Source: HGM11412 sp045536025 (GTDB lineage: Bacteria; Bacillota; Clostridia; Christensenellales; Borkfalkiaceae). From it: a stretch of 49,513 nucleotides of DNA. The stretch spans positions 1 through 49,513 of the forward strand of contig JAZSMT010000027.1 in assembly GCA_045536025.1 (NCBI GenBank). Reading direction: 5' to 3'. Within the stretch, counting starts at the first letter, position 1. Each line of letters opens with the position of its first letter. The position numbers and the translations under genes were made by a program. A model generated the notes under the pieces. The model was given only the letters and a program-made list of their open reading frames with translations, ran no database searches and had not been told where the DNA came from. Positions 7,305 through 15,989 of this stretch are shown piece by piece.

Positions 7305-8402
7305 ATGAAATTAGGTGTTGTTGGGCTTCCCAACGTAGGTAAATCAACTTTATTTAACGCAATAACCCACGCAGGTGCGCAAGCGGCGAACTTTCCGTTC
7401 TGCACCATTGAACCAAACGTGGGCGTAGTTGCCGTTCCCGATGAAAGGCTTGATAAACTTGCTAAGTTATATAGCAGTAAAAAAATTACGCCTGCTACTA
7501 TTGAGTTTGTGGATATTGCAGGGCTAGTAAAGGGCGCGTCTAAGGGCGAGGGGCTTGGCAATAAGTTTTTATCGCACATAAGAGAGGTTGACGCTATCGT
7601 TCACGTAGTTAGATGCTTTGAGGACGAAAACGTCGTTCACGTAGAGAGCAAGGTAGACCCTATCAGCGATATTGAAACTATTAATTTAGAGCTTATTTTA
7701 TCTGATATGGAAAGCGTTCAAAAACGCTACGATAAAGCCGTGTCAATGATAAAGACCGGGGATAAAAAATATCAAGTTGAAAGCGAGCTTTTAAAACGTA
7801 TTTTAACCGCGCTTGAAAATGAAAAGCCCGTTAGAAGTTTAGACTTTTCAGAAGAAGAGAAAAAATACGTTGACGGATTATTTTTAATAACGTCAAAGCC
7901 TGTAATTTACGCCGCTAATATCGCTGAAAGCGATATCGCAAAGGATATAAACGAAATTCCGTTTGCTAAAAAGGTTGAAAAATACGCCCTTTCAGACGGT
8001 AGCGAAACGCTTATAATATCTGCTAAAACGGAAGAGGAAATCAGCGAGCTTGAACCCGACGAGCAACAGATGTTTTTAGAAGATTTGGGGCTTAAAGAAA
8101 GTGGCCTTAATAGGCTTGTAAAGGCAAGCTATCGCTTACTTGGGCTTATAAGTTATTTGACTGCTGGCGAGCCTGAAACGAGGGCTTGGACGATAAAAGA
8201 GGGAACTAAAGCACCTCAAGCGGCAGGCAAAATTCATACCGACTTTGAAAAGGGCTTTATAAGAGCCGAGGTCGTTGATTACGAAGTTTTACTTGAGTGC
8301 GGTAACTACACTAAAGCCAAAGAACTTGGCAAAGTGCGCTCCGAGGGTAAAGATTACGTTATGAAAGACGGCGACGTCGTTTTATTTAGATTTAACGTGT
8401 AA
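7305..8402 (+). CDS. ychF: Redox-regulated ATPase YchF (Obg-related, OLA1 family)
   Basis: A ribosome-associated P-loop ATPase, negative regulator in oxidative stress in other bacteria. The 365-residue length matches the family. Walker A GLPNVGKST is at residues 7-15; the NFPFCTIEPNVG switch I segment and DIAGLVKGASKGEGLG switch II segment follow. A coiled-coil region lies in the middle and a TGS domain at the C-terminus (AWTIKEGTKAPQAAGKIHTD). The G4 position carries the family's altered specificity (YAANIAESD rather than NKxD), consistent with ATP preference. It has its own promoter and a shared terminator. Confidence 0.97.
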   Translation: MKLGVVGLPNVGKSTLFNAITHAGAQAANFPFCTIEPNVGVVAVPDERLDKLAKLYSSKKITPATIEFVDIAGLVKGASKGEGLGNKFLSHIREVDAIVHVVRCFEDENVVHVESKVDPISDIETINLELILSDMESVQKRYDKAVSMIKTGDKKYQVESELLKRILTALENEKPVRSLDFSEEEKKYVDGLFLITSKPVIYAANIAESDIAKDINEIPFAKKVEKYALSDGSETLIISAKTEEEISELEPDEQQMFLEDLGLKESGLNRLVKASYRLLGLISYLTAGEPETRAWTIKEGTKAPQAAGKIHTDFEKGFIRAEVVDYEVLLECGNYTKAKELGKVRSEGKDYVMKDGDVVLFRFNV

Positions 8403-8406
8403 TATT

Positions 8407-8440
8407 AAAATCCGATGCTATTTAGCATCGGATTTTTTTA
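8407..8440. terminator. Bidirectional terminator, ychF and glycosyltransferase
   Basis: AATCCGATGCT and AGCATCGGATT pair around a short loop, with A-rich sequence on the left and TTTTTTT on the right. The last six codons of the opposing glycosyltransferase are encoded within it. Confidence 0.9.
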
Positions 8441-9575
8441 ATACCTTTTCATAAACCTTTTCAAGCGCGCTACCAAACTGAGCTTTATCGTACATAGACG
8501 AAATTTCTAAACTTTTCCTGCCTGCCTTTTGGCGCACGGCTTTATCTTTTAATTTTGAAAGCCCGTCGGCAAAAGCTTGTCCGTCCGAGTAAAAGTAGCC
8601 GTTTTCGCCACTAATTAAAACGCCGTCTAAGCAGTCGTCATACCGACATAGTAGCGGTAGACCGTTCGCCATAGCTTCAACGTAAGTCAGCCCTTGCGTT
8701 TCGCTGGTTGACGAACTTACGTATATATCGCCAAGCTGATAAAACAAATGAACCTCTTTAGGCTCTACCATACCCGTAAAAATAATTTTATCTTGCAAAC
8801 CAAGCTCTTTTGAAAGGGCTTGAAGTTCTGGCTTTGACGGCCCGTCCCCTACTATCATATAACGAAGCTTGTCGTCAAGTTTACACTGCTTAGCAAAAAA
8901 TCTAATAACCTCGTCAACGTTTTTTTCGGGCGCAACTCTACCTAAGGTTATTAGTAAAAGCTCGTCGTCCTTTACACCCATAGACCGCCTAACCTCTAAC
9001 CTTTCTTTTTGCGATATGCGTTCTTTATGTTGCTCAAGCGAAATACCGCTTGGTATTACTTGAAGTTCGTTTTTAAGCCCGTAGTCGAGCATTGCTTTTT
9101 CCACTTTGTGTGTAGGAACGACTATCACGCCCGCCTTCTTAAGGCGAACTTTAGTCAGTTTTTTAATAATCCACCTACCCAAACGCTTAAAAGGAATAAC
9201 GTAGCCCACGTAATCGTCGTACATGGTGTGATAGGTGTGAACTATCGGTGCGCCCGTTTTTTTAGAAATTTTAAGCGCATATTGATAGGTAAATACCTCG
9301 CATTGACTGTGTATAATATCAGGCTTCCACTCAATAATTTCCTTTATGTATTCGTTGTTGTACGATAATGGCATACGAATACCTTTATAAACGACGTCTA
9401 ACGACGCAGACTTTACGTAGTAAAAAGTATTGTCTTTATGATTTTTGCCATCGCTTGAAAGGGTTAAAAGCCTTACGTCGTGCCCTAGCCCGATAAGACC
9501 GTAAAATAAGTTTTTTACCGAAGTTGAAACACCGTCAACTTTAATAAACACGTCTGTAGTAATTAAAATTTTCAT
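8418..9575 (-). CDS. Family 4 glycosyltransferase, GT-B fold
   Basis: A 385-residue retaining glycosyltransferase. The N-terminal lobe has a GVSTSVKNL acceptor-side loop and HTYHTMYDDY; the C-terminal lobe has the GRVAPEKN donor-binding segment, VGDGPSKPEL and the SSSTSETQGLTYVEAMA EX7E-type motif. In Firmicutes this arrangement is typical of glucosyl-diacylglycerol synthases that make glycolipid anchors, and the HTYHTxYxxY signature supports that group, but substrate is inference. Convergent with ychF; promoter at 9598-9625. The C-terminal KKSDAK is encoded by the terminator hairpin. Confidence 0.88.
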   Translation of the reverse strand: MKILITTDVFIKVDGVSTSVKNLFYGLIGLGHDVRLLTLSSDGKNHKDNTFYYVKSASLDVVYKGIRMPLSYNNEYIKEIIEWKPDIIHSQCEVFTYQYALKISKKTGAPIVHTYHTMYDDYVGYVIPFKRLGRWIIKKLTKVRLKKAGVIVVPTHKVEKAMLDYGLKNELQVIPSGISLEQHKERISQKERLEVRRSMGVKDDELLLITLGRVAPEKNVDEVIRFFAKQCKLDDKLRYMIVGDGPSKPELQALSKELGLQDKIIFTGMVEPKEVHLFYQLGDIYVSSSTSETQGLTYVEAMANGLPLLCRYDDCLDGVLISGENGYFYSDGQAFADGLSKLKDKAVRQKAGRKSLEISSMYDKAQFGSALEKVYEKVLKKSDAK

Positions 9576-9597
9576 TGAAACACCACGAAAACACTCA

Positions 9598-9645
9598 ATT
9601 ATATCATCTTGGGTAACGACTGCAATTTAAAACTAAATTGCAGTC
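9598..9645 (-). promoter_or_regulatory. Promoter of the glycosyltransferase with overlapping palindrome
   Basis: Minus strand TTGCAG (9625-9620), 16-bp spacer, TATAAT (9603-9598). A perfect palindrome GACTGCAATTTA-AAAC-TAAATTGCAGTC (9618-9645) covers the -35, so it could be an operator; it could also act as a hairpin. From 9646 to 9779 I see AT-rich sequence with a weak degenerate trace of the E repeat family (AGAAACAAGCAA near 9744). Confidence 0.55.
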
Positions 9646-9779
9646 TTATTATATTTAATCGTAAGTTATTGATAAATCGTAAATTGCAAGTTACGCTATA
9701 AATTTGCTAATTGTAACTAGGTTTTAAGACACTAGAAACAAGCAAAAGTCTATAAACTTAAACATCATATACAAAGCTC

Positions 9780-9907
9780 ATTTAAGGTATTAGTTGCAAA
9801 TATATCAAGGCTCGCCTAGACGGGTGGTTGCAATAGACCTTTTTGGTCGTTGCAGACGCACGGCGACGGCAGTAACGCAGATAGATTTAGCAAATAAGAC
9901 CTTAAAT
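9780..9907. repeat. Structured intergenic repeat, copy E2
   Basis: Terminal arms ATTTAAGGT (9780-9788) and ACCTTAAAT (9899-9907) are perfectly complementary. The centre holds CAATAGACCTTTTTGGTCGTTG, as in E1. TTAGTTGCAAATATATC follows the left end, matching the subtype seen in E3 and E7. It sits just 13 bp beyond the 3' end of the RNase P RNA, in the same orientation as the copies that touch stop codons. Confidence 0.75.
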
Positions 9908-9920
9908 AAATAACGGTTTA

Positions 9921-10258
9921 GGAGATGACCTATAAGCCGAGTTCTGTCATTTAATACTGCTATCTATCTAGACCTACCGTCGCCGATAGGCTCAAGCGAA
10001 TAAAGCGAATATAAGCGCCGTAGCCACGTAGTTCTTATATTCCTATCTTGCTTCGGGTGGGGTTTACACAGCTCCCCGCGTTACCGTGGGGACGGTGAGC
10101 TCTTACCTCGCCTTTTCATCCTTACAACTTTGGTTGCGGTTATTTTCTGTTGCACTTTCCTTAAAGTCGCCTTCACCAGCCGTTAGCTGGCACCCTGCTA
10201 CTGTGAAGCTCGGACTTTCCTCGTGGGCATACGCCCCCGCAGCAGTACAGTCATCTCA
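9921..10258 (-). ncRNA. rnpB: RNase P RNA, class A
   Basis: Catalytic RNA of RNase P, which trims tRNA 5' ends. On the minus strand the 5' part carries GAGGAAAGTCCG, then GGGTGCCAGCTAACGGCTGG, AGTGCAACAGAAA, and the 3' part GACAGAACTCGGCTTATAGG, all hallmarks of bacterial RNase P RNA. The first and last segments (GAGATGACTG and GGTCATCTCC) pair to form P1. The class A organisation fits Clostridia rather than Bacilli. About 338 nt; ends are placed from the P1 helix. Confidence 0.97.
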
Positions 10259-10264
10259 ATAGGT

Positions 10265-10293
10265 ATTATAAACCTTAAAAACCTTATCGTCAA
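10265..10293 (-). promoter_or_regulatory. rnpB promoter
   Basis: Minus strand TTGACG (10293-10288), 17-bp spacer, TATAAT (10270-10265), 7 bases before the predicted 5' end of the RNA. The -35 overlaps the ddl stop codon. Confidence 0.88.
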
Positions 10294-11420
10294 TTATTTT
10301 TAAGCTTTCCGCCCTTAATGCCGTCAATTTTTAAAACGGATGATTTGTAATCGAACTTTCTCGACAAATATTTTAAATGATTTTGAACGGATAGCTCTAT
10401 GATTTCAGTTAAGATATCGGTAAAACCTTTCAACGTATCTGAAAATAAGTAATAAGCAAGAGAGCCTGGAACGGTATTTATCTCGTTAAGATAAACTTTA
10501 CCGTTACACAACAAATAATCAATTCTAATTATTCCAAAATACCCAAACGCCTCGTAAATTTTTTTAGTGGTACTTTGAATTTTTGCCGTAATTTTGTTGG
10601 AAATATTAGCTGGAAATTCCCTCTCGCCTCCACCTTTAAAACCCTCGTATTTGTCTTGAAAAGTTAAAATTTCGCCAAGGCTTACAGGCCTTTCTACCAT
10701 AGAAACGACAACGCCGTCTTTACCTTTATATGCGGCGCAATTAAGCTCGATAAAATCACTTAGCTTATTTTCTATTATTATTTTATCGTCGTAAACAAAA
10801 GCTAAATCTAACGCTTTTTCAAGAGAAAGTCTATCCTTTGCCGAAGAAATGCCTATGCTAGAACCAAGGTTTGCAGGTTTTACGATAACGGGATACTCTA
10901 AACCCTCTTCAATTTCTTTTAAGGTTTCTTGCTTATTTTGATAATAATCATTTTCATAAACCTTAAAATAATCTAGCCGACTAACCTTTATGCCCGACAA
11001 AACGAACTTTGAGTATTCTTTATCTATTGCGAGCGAACTTCCAAAAAGGTCTGGGCTTGCAAGAGGGATACCGTGCAGTTTTAATAGTCCTGCAAGACTT
11101 CCATCCTCGCCGTTAAGACCGTGAACGCAATTAATTGCCGAATAGCAGTTACACAATTTTTTTAACTTTTTACCTTTTATGTAAAGAGCGTTATCATTAG
11201 ATAATAACGTTACCTTTTTGAGAGGTTTTTCAGTAAAATTTTTATAAAAAGCAACGTCAAAAAGTGCCTCGCCCGTAAACCACTCGCCTTGCCGAGTTAT
11301 ATAGACGGGGACGGCATTATAAAGATTTTTGTCAAGCGAATTAAGGGTTAAAACACCCGTTACTACGGACACGTCGTGTTCGCAAGATTTGCCACCGTAA
11401 AACACTAAAATATTTTTCAA
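10290..11420 (-). CDS. ddl: D-alanine--D-alanine ligase
   Basis: Makes the D-Ala-D-Ala dipeptide for the MurF step. ATP-grasp enzyme with FYGGKSCEHDVS at the N-terminus, HGLNGEDGSL, VKPANLGSSIGIS, and the Mg-binding NEINTVPGS near the C-terminus. The start is the TTG at 11420: GGAGGTG lies 7 nt before it, whereas the in-frame ATG at 11438 overlaps that ribosome binding site. The resulting 376 residues is slightly long because of a C-terminal extension. Directly upstream of rnpB and downstream of murF, so a cell-wall pair. Confidence 0.95.
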   Translation of the reverse strand: MKNILVFYGGKSCEHDVSVVTGVLTLNSLDKNLYNAVPVYITRQGEWFTGEALFDVAFYKNFTEKPLKKVTLLSNDNALYIKGKKLKKLCNCYSAINCVHGLNGEDGSLAGLLKLHGIPLASPDLFGSSLAIDKEYSKFVLSGIKVSRLDYFKVYENDYYQNKQETLKEIEEGLEYPVIVKPANLGSSIGISSAKDRLSLEKALDLAFVYDDKIIIENKLSDFIELNCAAYKGKDGVVVSMVERPVSLGEILTFQDKYEGFKGGGEREFPANISNKITAKIQSTTKKIYEAFGYFGIIRIDYLLCNGKVYLNEINTVPGSLAYYLFSDTLKGFTDILTEIIELSVQNHLKYLSRKFDYKSSVLKIDGIKGGKLKNN

Positions 11421-11494
11421 AATAAAACACCTCCGCATATTTTTCAGCTTTGGTGTTTTATTATTATTTTTCTTTATAAAGCTCTTTAGAACTT

Positions 11495-13198
11495 TTAGTT
11501 AAAAAAGTCGGGTAAATCGTTTTCAAATAAAACCACGTCGCCAGCCTCTACTAAACCGACGAGGGCTTGCTTTGCCTCTGATAAATTCTTTACCATGGTG
11601 ATTTTAGAAACGGGGTATTCTTTACTTAAAAGCCCCTCTCGAATTTGCAAACTACCGCTTCTTCCAACGAGTATTACTCCGTCGCAAACGTCTGACAGCA
11701 TTTCGCCAAGCTTGTAGTTAAGTCCGCTTTCAGCGTGACCAAGCTCAACCATACCGGGAGTTACAACGTATTTTTTACCGCTAAAGTTTTTAAGAAGGTT
11801 TATTGCCTGCTTTGCACCCTCGGGGTTACTGTTATAACCGTCGTCAACCACTAAAACGCCGTTTTCGCCTCTTATAAGCTCAAGTCTATGTGGAATTTGC
11901 TCAAGCCTATTAACCGCACTTGCAATTTCGTTTAAGCTAAAGCCAAGTTTTAAACAAACAGCCGATGCAAGAATAATGTTTTGAACGGCTGTTTGACCTA
12001 AAATAACCGTTTTAACGGCAACTCTTTCGTCACCTAAAACCATAGTAAATTCCGTGCCGCTTTCAGAAATTTTAACGTCCTCACCATAAAGATAGGACTT
12101 TTTATTCTTGCTATAACCTGCTAAATACTTGTTACAAGTTGCGTTTTTAAATATTTCTAAGCAGTATTTGTTGTCGGAAGATATAAACGCATCGCCTTTA
12201 AAATCTCCGCCTAATATTTCGCTTTTAGCTTTTATTACGTGCTCAAGCGTGCCGAAAGATTCAAGATGCTGATAGGTTATTCCCGTGATAACGGCAACGT
12301 CATGCCCTACCATATTGCAAATTTCTTTAATGTCGCCCTGTCTTCTTGCGCCCATTTCGCAAATGAAAATTTGATGCCCGTCTTCAAGGCGCTTTACCGT
12401 TTTTGCAATACCCATAGGCGTATTGTACGACTCGGGCGTTGCTAAAACCTTAAATTTAGTTGATAAAATTCCGTTTAAAATATACTTAACAGAGGTTTTG
12501 CCGTAACTGCCCGTTACGCCTATCTTTATAAGGTCTTTCCTACCCTCAAGCGTTTGCTTGCATTTTTGATAATACTTTTTGTTAACAGACCTCTCTATAG
12601 GTTCGTTAATTTCGTAAGCAAGAAGAACGAGGTAAGGAACGGCTATAGGAGATAAACACAAAATTGCGTATCTAAACTGCGCAAGAAGATTGTATTTAAA
12701 GGGAATTGCTATCGAGTTTACAAGCATTATAAGTATTACGCTAAGTAACACCGTTAAAAGAGTAAACGTAATAATAAGCCTAAGCATGCGCTTGGTAAGC
12801 ACGAGTGGCGTTTTGGTTTTTCTTTTCCTTTCGCCTTTAAAATATATCGCTAGGAATATAAAGTAAACTATAAAGCCAAGATACTTAATTATAAAGTGGT
12901 CTATAAACGAAAGCGCCATATTAACTAGTAAAAACCCAAGCATTGAAAGCATTGATACCATAAGCAGTCTGGTAAGAAAGGCGTTATCGCGCTTTTTAAG
13001 CCACTTTAGATAAGGTCCGCCCTTATATCCGCATTGTTGTATGGCTTGAAAAAACCTATAGGATATAAATATCATTAAAACGGCGTTTATAAGACCTATT
13101 AGTAAAAATCCGAGTATCCGATAAATCGAAAACATATCAACGATGGTTTCGAGTTCGTCTATAGGTAATAACACGTCGTTTAAATTTAAAATTGACAT
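11495..13198 (-). CDS. murF: MurF-type ligase with N-terminal membrane domain
   Basis: Adds D-Ala-D-Ala to UDP-MurNAc-tripeptide in the normal family. Of 567 residues, about 1-205 are a membrane domain with five or so hydrophobic helices (for example ILGFLLIGLINAVLMIF and LIITFTLLTVLLSVILIMLV), replacing the usual MurF substrate-binding first domain. The ATP-binding Mur ligase centre follows (IGVTGSYGKTSVK P-loop, ESYNTPMGI, EMGARRQGDI), then the C-terminal domain with IPHRLEL and DDGYNSNPEG. Next to ddl, which makes its substrate, and overlapping-spaced with the hydrolase gene. MurF is the best call; a diverged Mur-ligase paralogue is possible if a canonical murF exists elsewhere. Confidence 0.85.
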   Translation of the reverse strand: MSILNLNDVLLPIDELETIVDMFSIYRILGFLLIGLINAVLMIFISYRFFQAIQQCGYKGGPYLKWLKKRDNAFLTRLLMVSMLSMLGFLLVNMALSFIDHFIIKYLGFIVYFIFLAIYFKGERKRKTKTPLVLTKRMLRLIITFTLLTVLLSVILIMLVNSIAIPFKYNLLAQFRYAILCLSPIAVPYLVLLAYEINEPIERSVNKKYYQKCKQTLEGRKDLIKIGVTGSYGKTSVKYILNGILSTKFKVLATPESYNTPMGIAKTVKRLEDGHQIFICEMGARRQGDIKEICNMVGHDVAVITGITYQHLESFGTLEHVIKAKSEILGGDFKGDAFISSDNKYCLEIFKNATCNKYLAGYSKNKKSYLYGEDVKISESGTEFTMVLGDERVAVKTVILGQTAVQNIILASAVCLKLGFSLNEIASAVNRLEQIPHRLELIRGENGVLVVDDGYNSNPEGAKQAINLLKNFSGKKYVVTPGMVELGHAESGLNYKLGEMLSDVCDGVILVGRSGSLQIREGLLSKEYPVSKITMVKNLSEAKQALVGLVEAGDVVLFENDLPDFFN

Positions 13199-13200
13199 AG

Positions 13201-13920
13201 CTAATCTCCCAGCAAAAATTCTTTTAAATAAACGTTAAATAACAAAGGTTTTTCAGTAAAGGCGAAATGCCCTGCATCTTCAATTATAATAAGGTTAGAA
13301 TTTTTGATTTTTTGATTTAATTTTTTTGCCATAAATAGTGGCGTGGACTTATCGTTTTTACCAAATACGATAAGCGTTTTATTTTTTATTGTATCAAGCT
13401 CGCCGTCTTGATAGGTGTTTACTATTTTTTTATAGCTTTGGCGCATAATTTCATCTAAGCTTTTATACTCGCTACTGCCGAAATTTTTAAGCAGTTTTTG
13501 AGGCAGAATTTTCTTCAAAATCTTATACGAATACACTTTAATATAGTAAGATATCTTTCGCCTCGGCTTAAGCCCTGCACACCCCGTCAATATAAGCTTA
13601 TCGAGCCTATCATCAATATTAGCAAGCCTTAACGCTATACGCCCACCGAAAGAGTGCGCTAATAAATCGTAACTTTTTATATCGCACACAGTTATGAAAT
13701 CGTAAACTTTCTTAACGTAATCGTCAAGCGAATAAGCACTTTCAAGCTTTGGGCTTTCACCAAACCCATTAAGGTCGGGCGCGAAAACTTTTCGATACTT
13801 TGAAAGTGCGTTTATTTGATATATAAAGCTTTCCTTAGAAGATAGATAGCCGTGAAGTAAAACTATAGGCTTTCCTTCCCCTTTAACTTCAGTAACAAGA
13901 CCATTTATTGTGGTTTTGAT
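13201..13920 (-). CDS. Alpha/beta hydrolase, apparent ATC start codon
   Basis: An alpha/beta hydrolase fold protein of about 239 residues. The oxyanion segment GKPIVLLHGYLSS, APDLNGFGES, the nucleophile elbow AHSFGGRIA (Ser), an acid Asp in FGKNDKSTP and the catalytic His in AGHFAFTEKP are all present. The first ATG or GTG in frame would remove the oxyanion loop, so the gene must start further up. AAGGAG lies 5 nt before an ATC codon at 13920, giving (M)KTTINGLVTEVKGEGKP, a typical family N-terminus, and an in-frame TAA precedes it. Substrate unknown. It follows rimI by 9 bp and precedes murF by 2 bp, so it is in their operon. Confidence 0.85.
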   Translation of the reverse strand: MKTTINGLVTEVKGEGKPIVLLHGYLSSKESFIYQINALSKYRKVFAPDLNGFGESPKLESAYSLDDYVKKVYDFITVCDIKSYDLLAHSFGGRIALRLANIDDRLDKLILTGCAGLKPRRKISYYIKVYSYKILKKILPQKLLKNFGSSEYKSLDEIMRQSYKKIVNTYQDGELDTIKNKTLIVFGKNDKSTPLFMAKKLNQKIKNSNLIIIEDAGHFAFTEKPLLFNVYLKEFLLGD

Positions 13921-13929
13921 AACTGCTCC

Positions 13930-14355
13930 TTATAAAATTTTATTAAAAATCAAAGCGTCCTCACGGTTTTCGTAATAATTTTTGCGCTCTGCAATTTTTT
14001 TGTATCCAAGACAAGTATATAGATTAATCGCAGGGGTATTTGAACGCCTAACCTCTAAAAGTACGGTTTTTACCCCTCTATCTAAAAGCTCAACTTCAAG
14101 GCTTTTAATAAGATTTGACGCTATTTTTTGACCGCGGTATATTTTTCTAACCGCAACCCTATCAATATTAGCCTCGTCAAGCACGACGGTTGCTAAAACG
14201 TAGCCTCGTATATCCTCGCCAACGTCTACAAGCCCTAAAAAAGATGGGGCGTTATATCCGCTTTCAAGCATAGCTACGGTATAAGGAAGGGAAAAACACT
14301 CACTTTCAATCTCGGCAACTTGGCTTAGCGATTTTAAGGTTATTTTTTCAACCAT
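13930..14355 (-). CDS. rimI: Ribosomal protein bS18 N-acetyltransferase RimI-like (GNAT)
   Basis: A 141-residue GNAT acetyltransferase. The acetyl-CoA loop is KIYRGQKIASNL (RxxGxxS variant) and the C-terminal LYTCLGYKKIAERKNYY is typical of RimI. It overlaps the tsaB end by 8 bp; tsaE-tsaB-rimI is a widely conserved cluster, which is the main reason for choosing RimI over another GNAT. Confidence 0.9.
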   Translation of the reverse strand: MVEKITLKSLSQVAEIESECFSLPYTVAMLESGYNAPSFLGLVDVGEDIRGYVLATVVLDEANIDRVAVRKIYRGQKIASNLIKSLEVELLDRGVKTVLLEVRRSNTPAINLYTCLGYKKIAERKNYYENREDALIFNKIL

Positions 14356-14959
14356 TTCGCTCTTCCTCTGCCTGACTTTTTTTAACGTACAAGGGAACTA
14401 ACTCTTCAGCGTCAAAACTGCCTCTATCAAGATTTACTAAAACGGCTTTTTCAAACCCTTTTAAATAATCGCCCTTAACGTACGGTATAGCTATATCGCT
14501 ATCCGAAACCACTTCAAAACCCATAGCCAAGCTTTTTAACTCTTCAAAAGATACAAACCTTGGTGGAATTACTTCCTTAAACCCGTCAAAACCGCAAACG
14601 TAATAATTTTCGTGTTTTGCGTCAATTACCGCTAAAACCTTTCTTTCTTCACTATTGTATGCAAGCGATTGAAAAGAAGTAACACTAAACACCATTTTGC
14701 CGTTTGCGTACGCTAAAGCTTTAATCGCCGATACGCCTATTCTAATTCCCGTAAACGAACCGGGGCCGACTACCGCGCAAAATTTATCTATATCGGATAG
14801 CTTAGTGCTGGTTTTTATAAGCAAATTTTCAATTTCGGGCATAAGGGTTACAGAGTGCTTGAGCATAGCGTTATCAATATGGCTTTTATAAACCTTATCA
14901 CCTTTTATAAGCAGTACGGTTAAATGATTTCCGCCCGTATCTACAGCCAAGCAGTTCAT
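14348..14959 (-). CDS. tsaB: tRNA threonylcarbamoyladenosine complex subunit TsaB
   Basis: Scaffold protein of the TsaBDE complex that places t6A37 on ANN-decoding tRNAs. The 203 residues start with LAVDTGGNHLTVLL (ASKHA fold, usual D-T-S replaced by D-T-G), then VGPGSFTGIRIG, the diagnostic TsaB motif, at about residues 65-76. It overlaps tsaE by 4 bp and rimI by 8 bp. Confidence 0.95.
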   Translation of the reverse strand: MNCLAVDTGGNHLTVLLIKGDKVYKSHIDNAMLKHSVTLMPEIENLLIKTSTKLSDIDKFCAVVGPGSFTGIRIGVSAIKALAYANGKMVFSVTSFQSLAYNSEERKVLAVIDAKHENYYVCGFDGFKEVIPPRFVSFEELKSLAMGFEVVSDSDIAIPYVKGDYLKGFEKAVLVNLDRGSFDAEELVPLYVKKSQAEEERNG

Positions 14960-15354
14960 ATAATAATTTCCCTCGTGTTTTCGTCAATTTTATTAATGGT
15001 TACGTTTTTTACCTCTTTGGGAAGTGCGCTTTTTATATTTTCACTCCACTCGATAACGCACACGCCGTTCCCGTAAAAATAATCGATAAGACCAAGTGCT
15101 TCAGCATCTTCACCCGAGGTTAACCTATAACAGTCGTAATGGTATAAAACCCCGTCGTAATCGTTCATATACGCGTACGTTGGCGAGGTAATTTCTTTAT
15201 TTATTTTAAGACCTTTTGCAATGCCTTTAGTAAACGCCGTTTTGCCAGCGCCTAAATCGCCGTGAAGAAGCACCACGTCCCTACATTTTAAAGTCTTTGC
15301 AAAATTTTCGCCTATCTCAAGCGTTTGCTTTAAAGATTTTGATATGTATTTCAT
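14956..15354 (-). CDS. tsaE: tRNA threonylcarbamoyladenosine ATPase TsaE
   Basis: Small P-loop ATPase that drives the TsaBD cycle. The 132-residue protein has Walker A LHGDLGAGKTAFTKG at about residues 30-44, the family threonine segment EITSPTYAY, and YHYDCYRL plus CVIEWSE. First gene of tsaE-tsaB-rimI-hydrolase-murF-ddl, as far as spacing shows. Its promoter's -10 box lies 6 nt before the ATG and there is no Shine-Dalgarno, so the transcript looks leaderless. Confidence 0.95.
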   Translation of the reverse strand: MKYISKSLKQTLEIGENFAKTLKCRDVVLLHGDLGAGKTAFTKGIAKGLKINKEITSPTYAYMNDYDGVLYHYDCYRLTSGEDAEALGLIDYFYGNGVCVIEWSENIKSALPKEVKNVTINKIDENTREIII

Positions 15355-15360
15355 ATTTTT

Positions 15361-15389
15361 ATTATAATAAAAATTTTATTATTTTTCAA
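15361..15389 (-). promoter_or_regulatory. tsaE promoter, leaderless geometry
   Basis: Minus strand TTGAAA (15389-15384), 17-bp spacer, TATAAT (15366-15361). Six bases separate the -10 from the tsaE ATG (15354). Confidence 0.88.
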
Positions 15390-15395
15390 GTTAAT

Positions 15396-15971
15396 TTAAA
15401 ACCTTTTAATAAGGTTGGAAAGCCTTTTATATAAAAGCATAGTAAGTATTGCGATAGAAACACTTTTAATGAGGTTGAAAATTACAAGCCCCCATACGAA
15501 AGTATTGAAGGCAACTTCCACAGTCATACCGAAAATACTACCACCAAAAAGATAAGCGTATACAGGGAAAACTATAAATCTATTTGCAAGTAACGCAACG
15601 CCCGTTGCAATTAAACAAGAAACTGAAAGGGTTATTATAACCGTTTTAATGTTGCGTTTAAATTTATATAAAATAGAGGGCAATAATATAAAGGCAGAAG
15701 TTGATATAAAGTTAGCAAGCTCGCCTGCGCACAGCGAAGAGCTGGTTATACAACGCAATAATTCTTTAAGCAAACAAACGATAACACCTTCGATAGGCCC
15801 AAACAAAAAGGCAATAAGCGTTATAAACACGTTTCCTAAATCAAGCTTTAAAAAGGATGCACCGAAAAATGGCGCTGGTATTTCTATAAAACTAACCGCA
15901 TAAGAAAGCGCAACGAAAATACCCATAATTGCTATTTTTTTTGCATTAAAAATTTTTTCTTGACCTTTCAT
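15396..15971 (-). CDS. ribU: Riboflavin ECF transporter S component RibU
   Basis: Membrane substrate-binding subunit that takes up riboflavin with a shared ECF energising module not encoded here. The 191 residues contain about six hydrophobic helices; the segment FIEIPAPFFGASFLKLDLGN (residues about 28-47) is the substrate-contacting loop typical of RibU, and FGPIEGVIVCLLKELL follows. The FMN riboswitch immediately upstream fixes the substrate assignment. GGAG-type ribosome binding site before ATG; downstream promoter of tsaE separates it from the next operon. Confidence 0.93.
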   Translation of the reverse strand: MKGQEKIFNAKKIAIMGIFVALSYAVSFIEIPAPFFGASFLKLDLGNVFITLIAFLFGPIEGVIVCLLKELLRCITSSSLCAGELANFISTSAFILLPSILYKFKRNIKTVIITLSVSCLIATGVALLANRFIVFPVYAYLFGGSIFGMTVEVAFNTFVWGLVIFNLIKSVSIAILTMLLYKRLSNLIKRF

Positions 15972-15989
15972 AAAATCTCCTTAAAAACA

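Noticed and set aside
9598..9645. Terminator at the GACTGCAATTTA palindrome
   Set aside because: No T-run follows on the minus strand and there is no plus-strand gene before it; it overlaps a good -35 box, so an operator or promoter hairpin is more likely.
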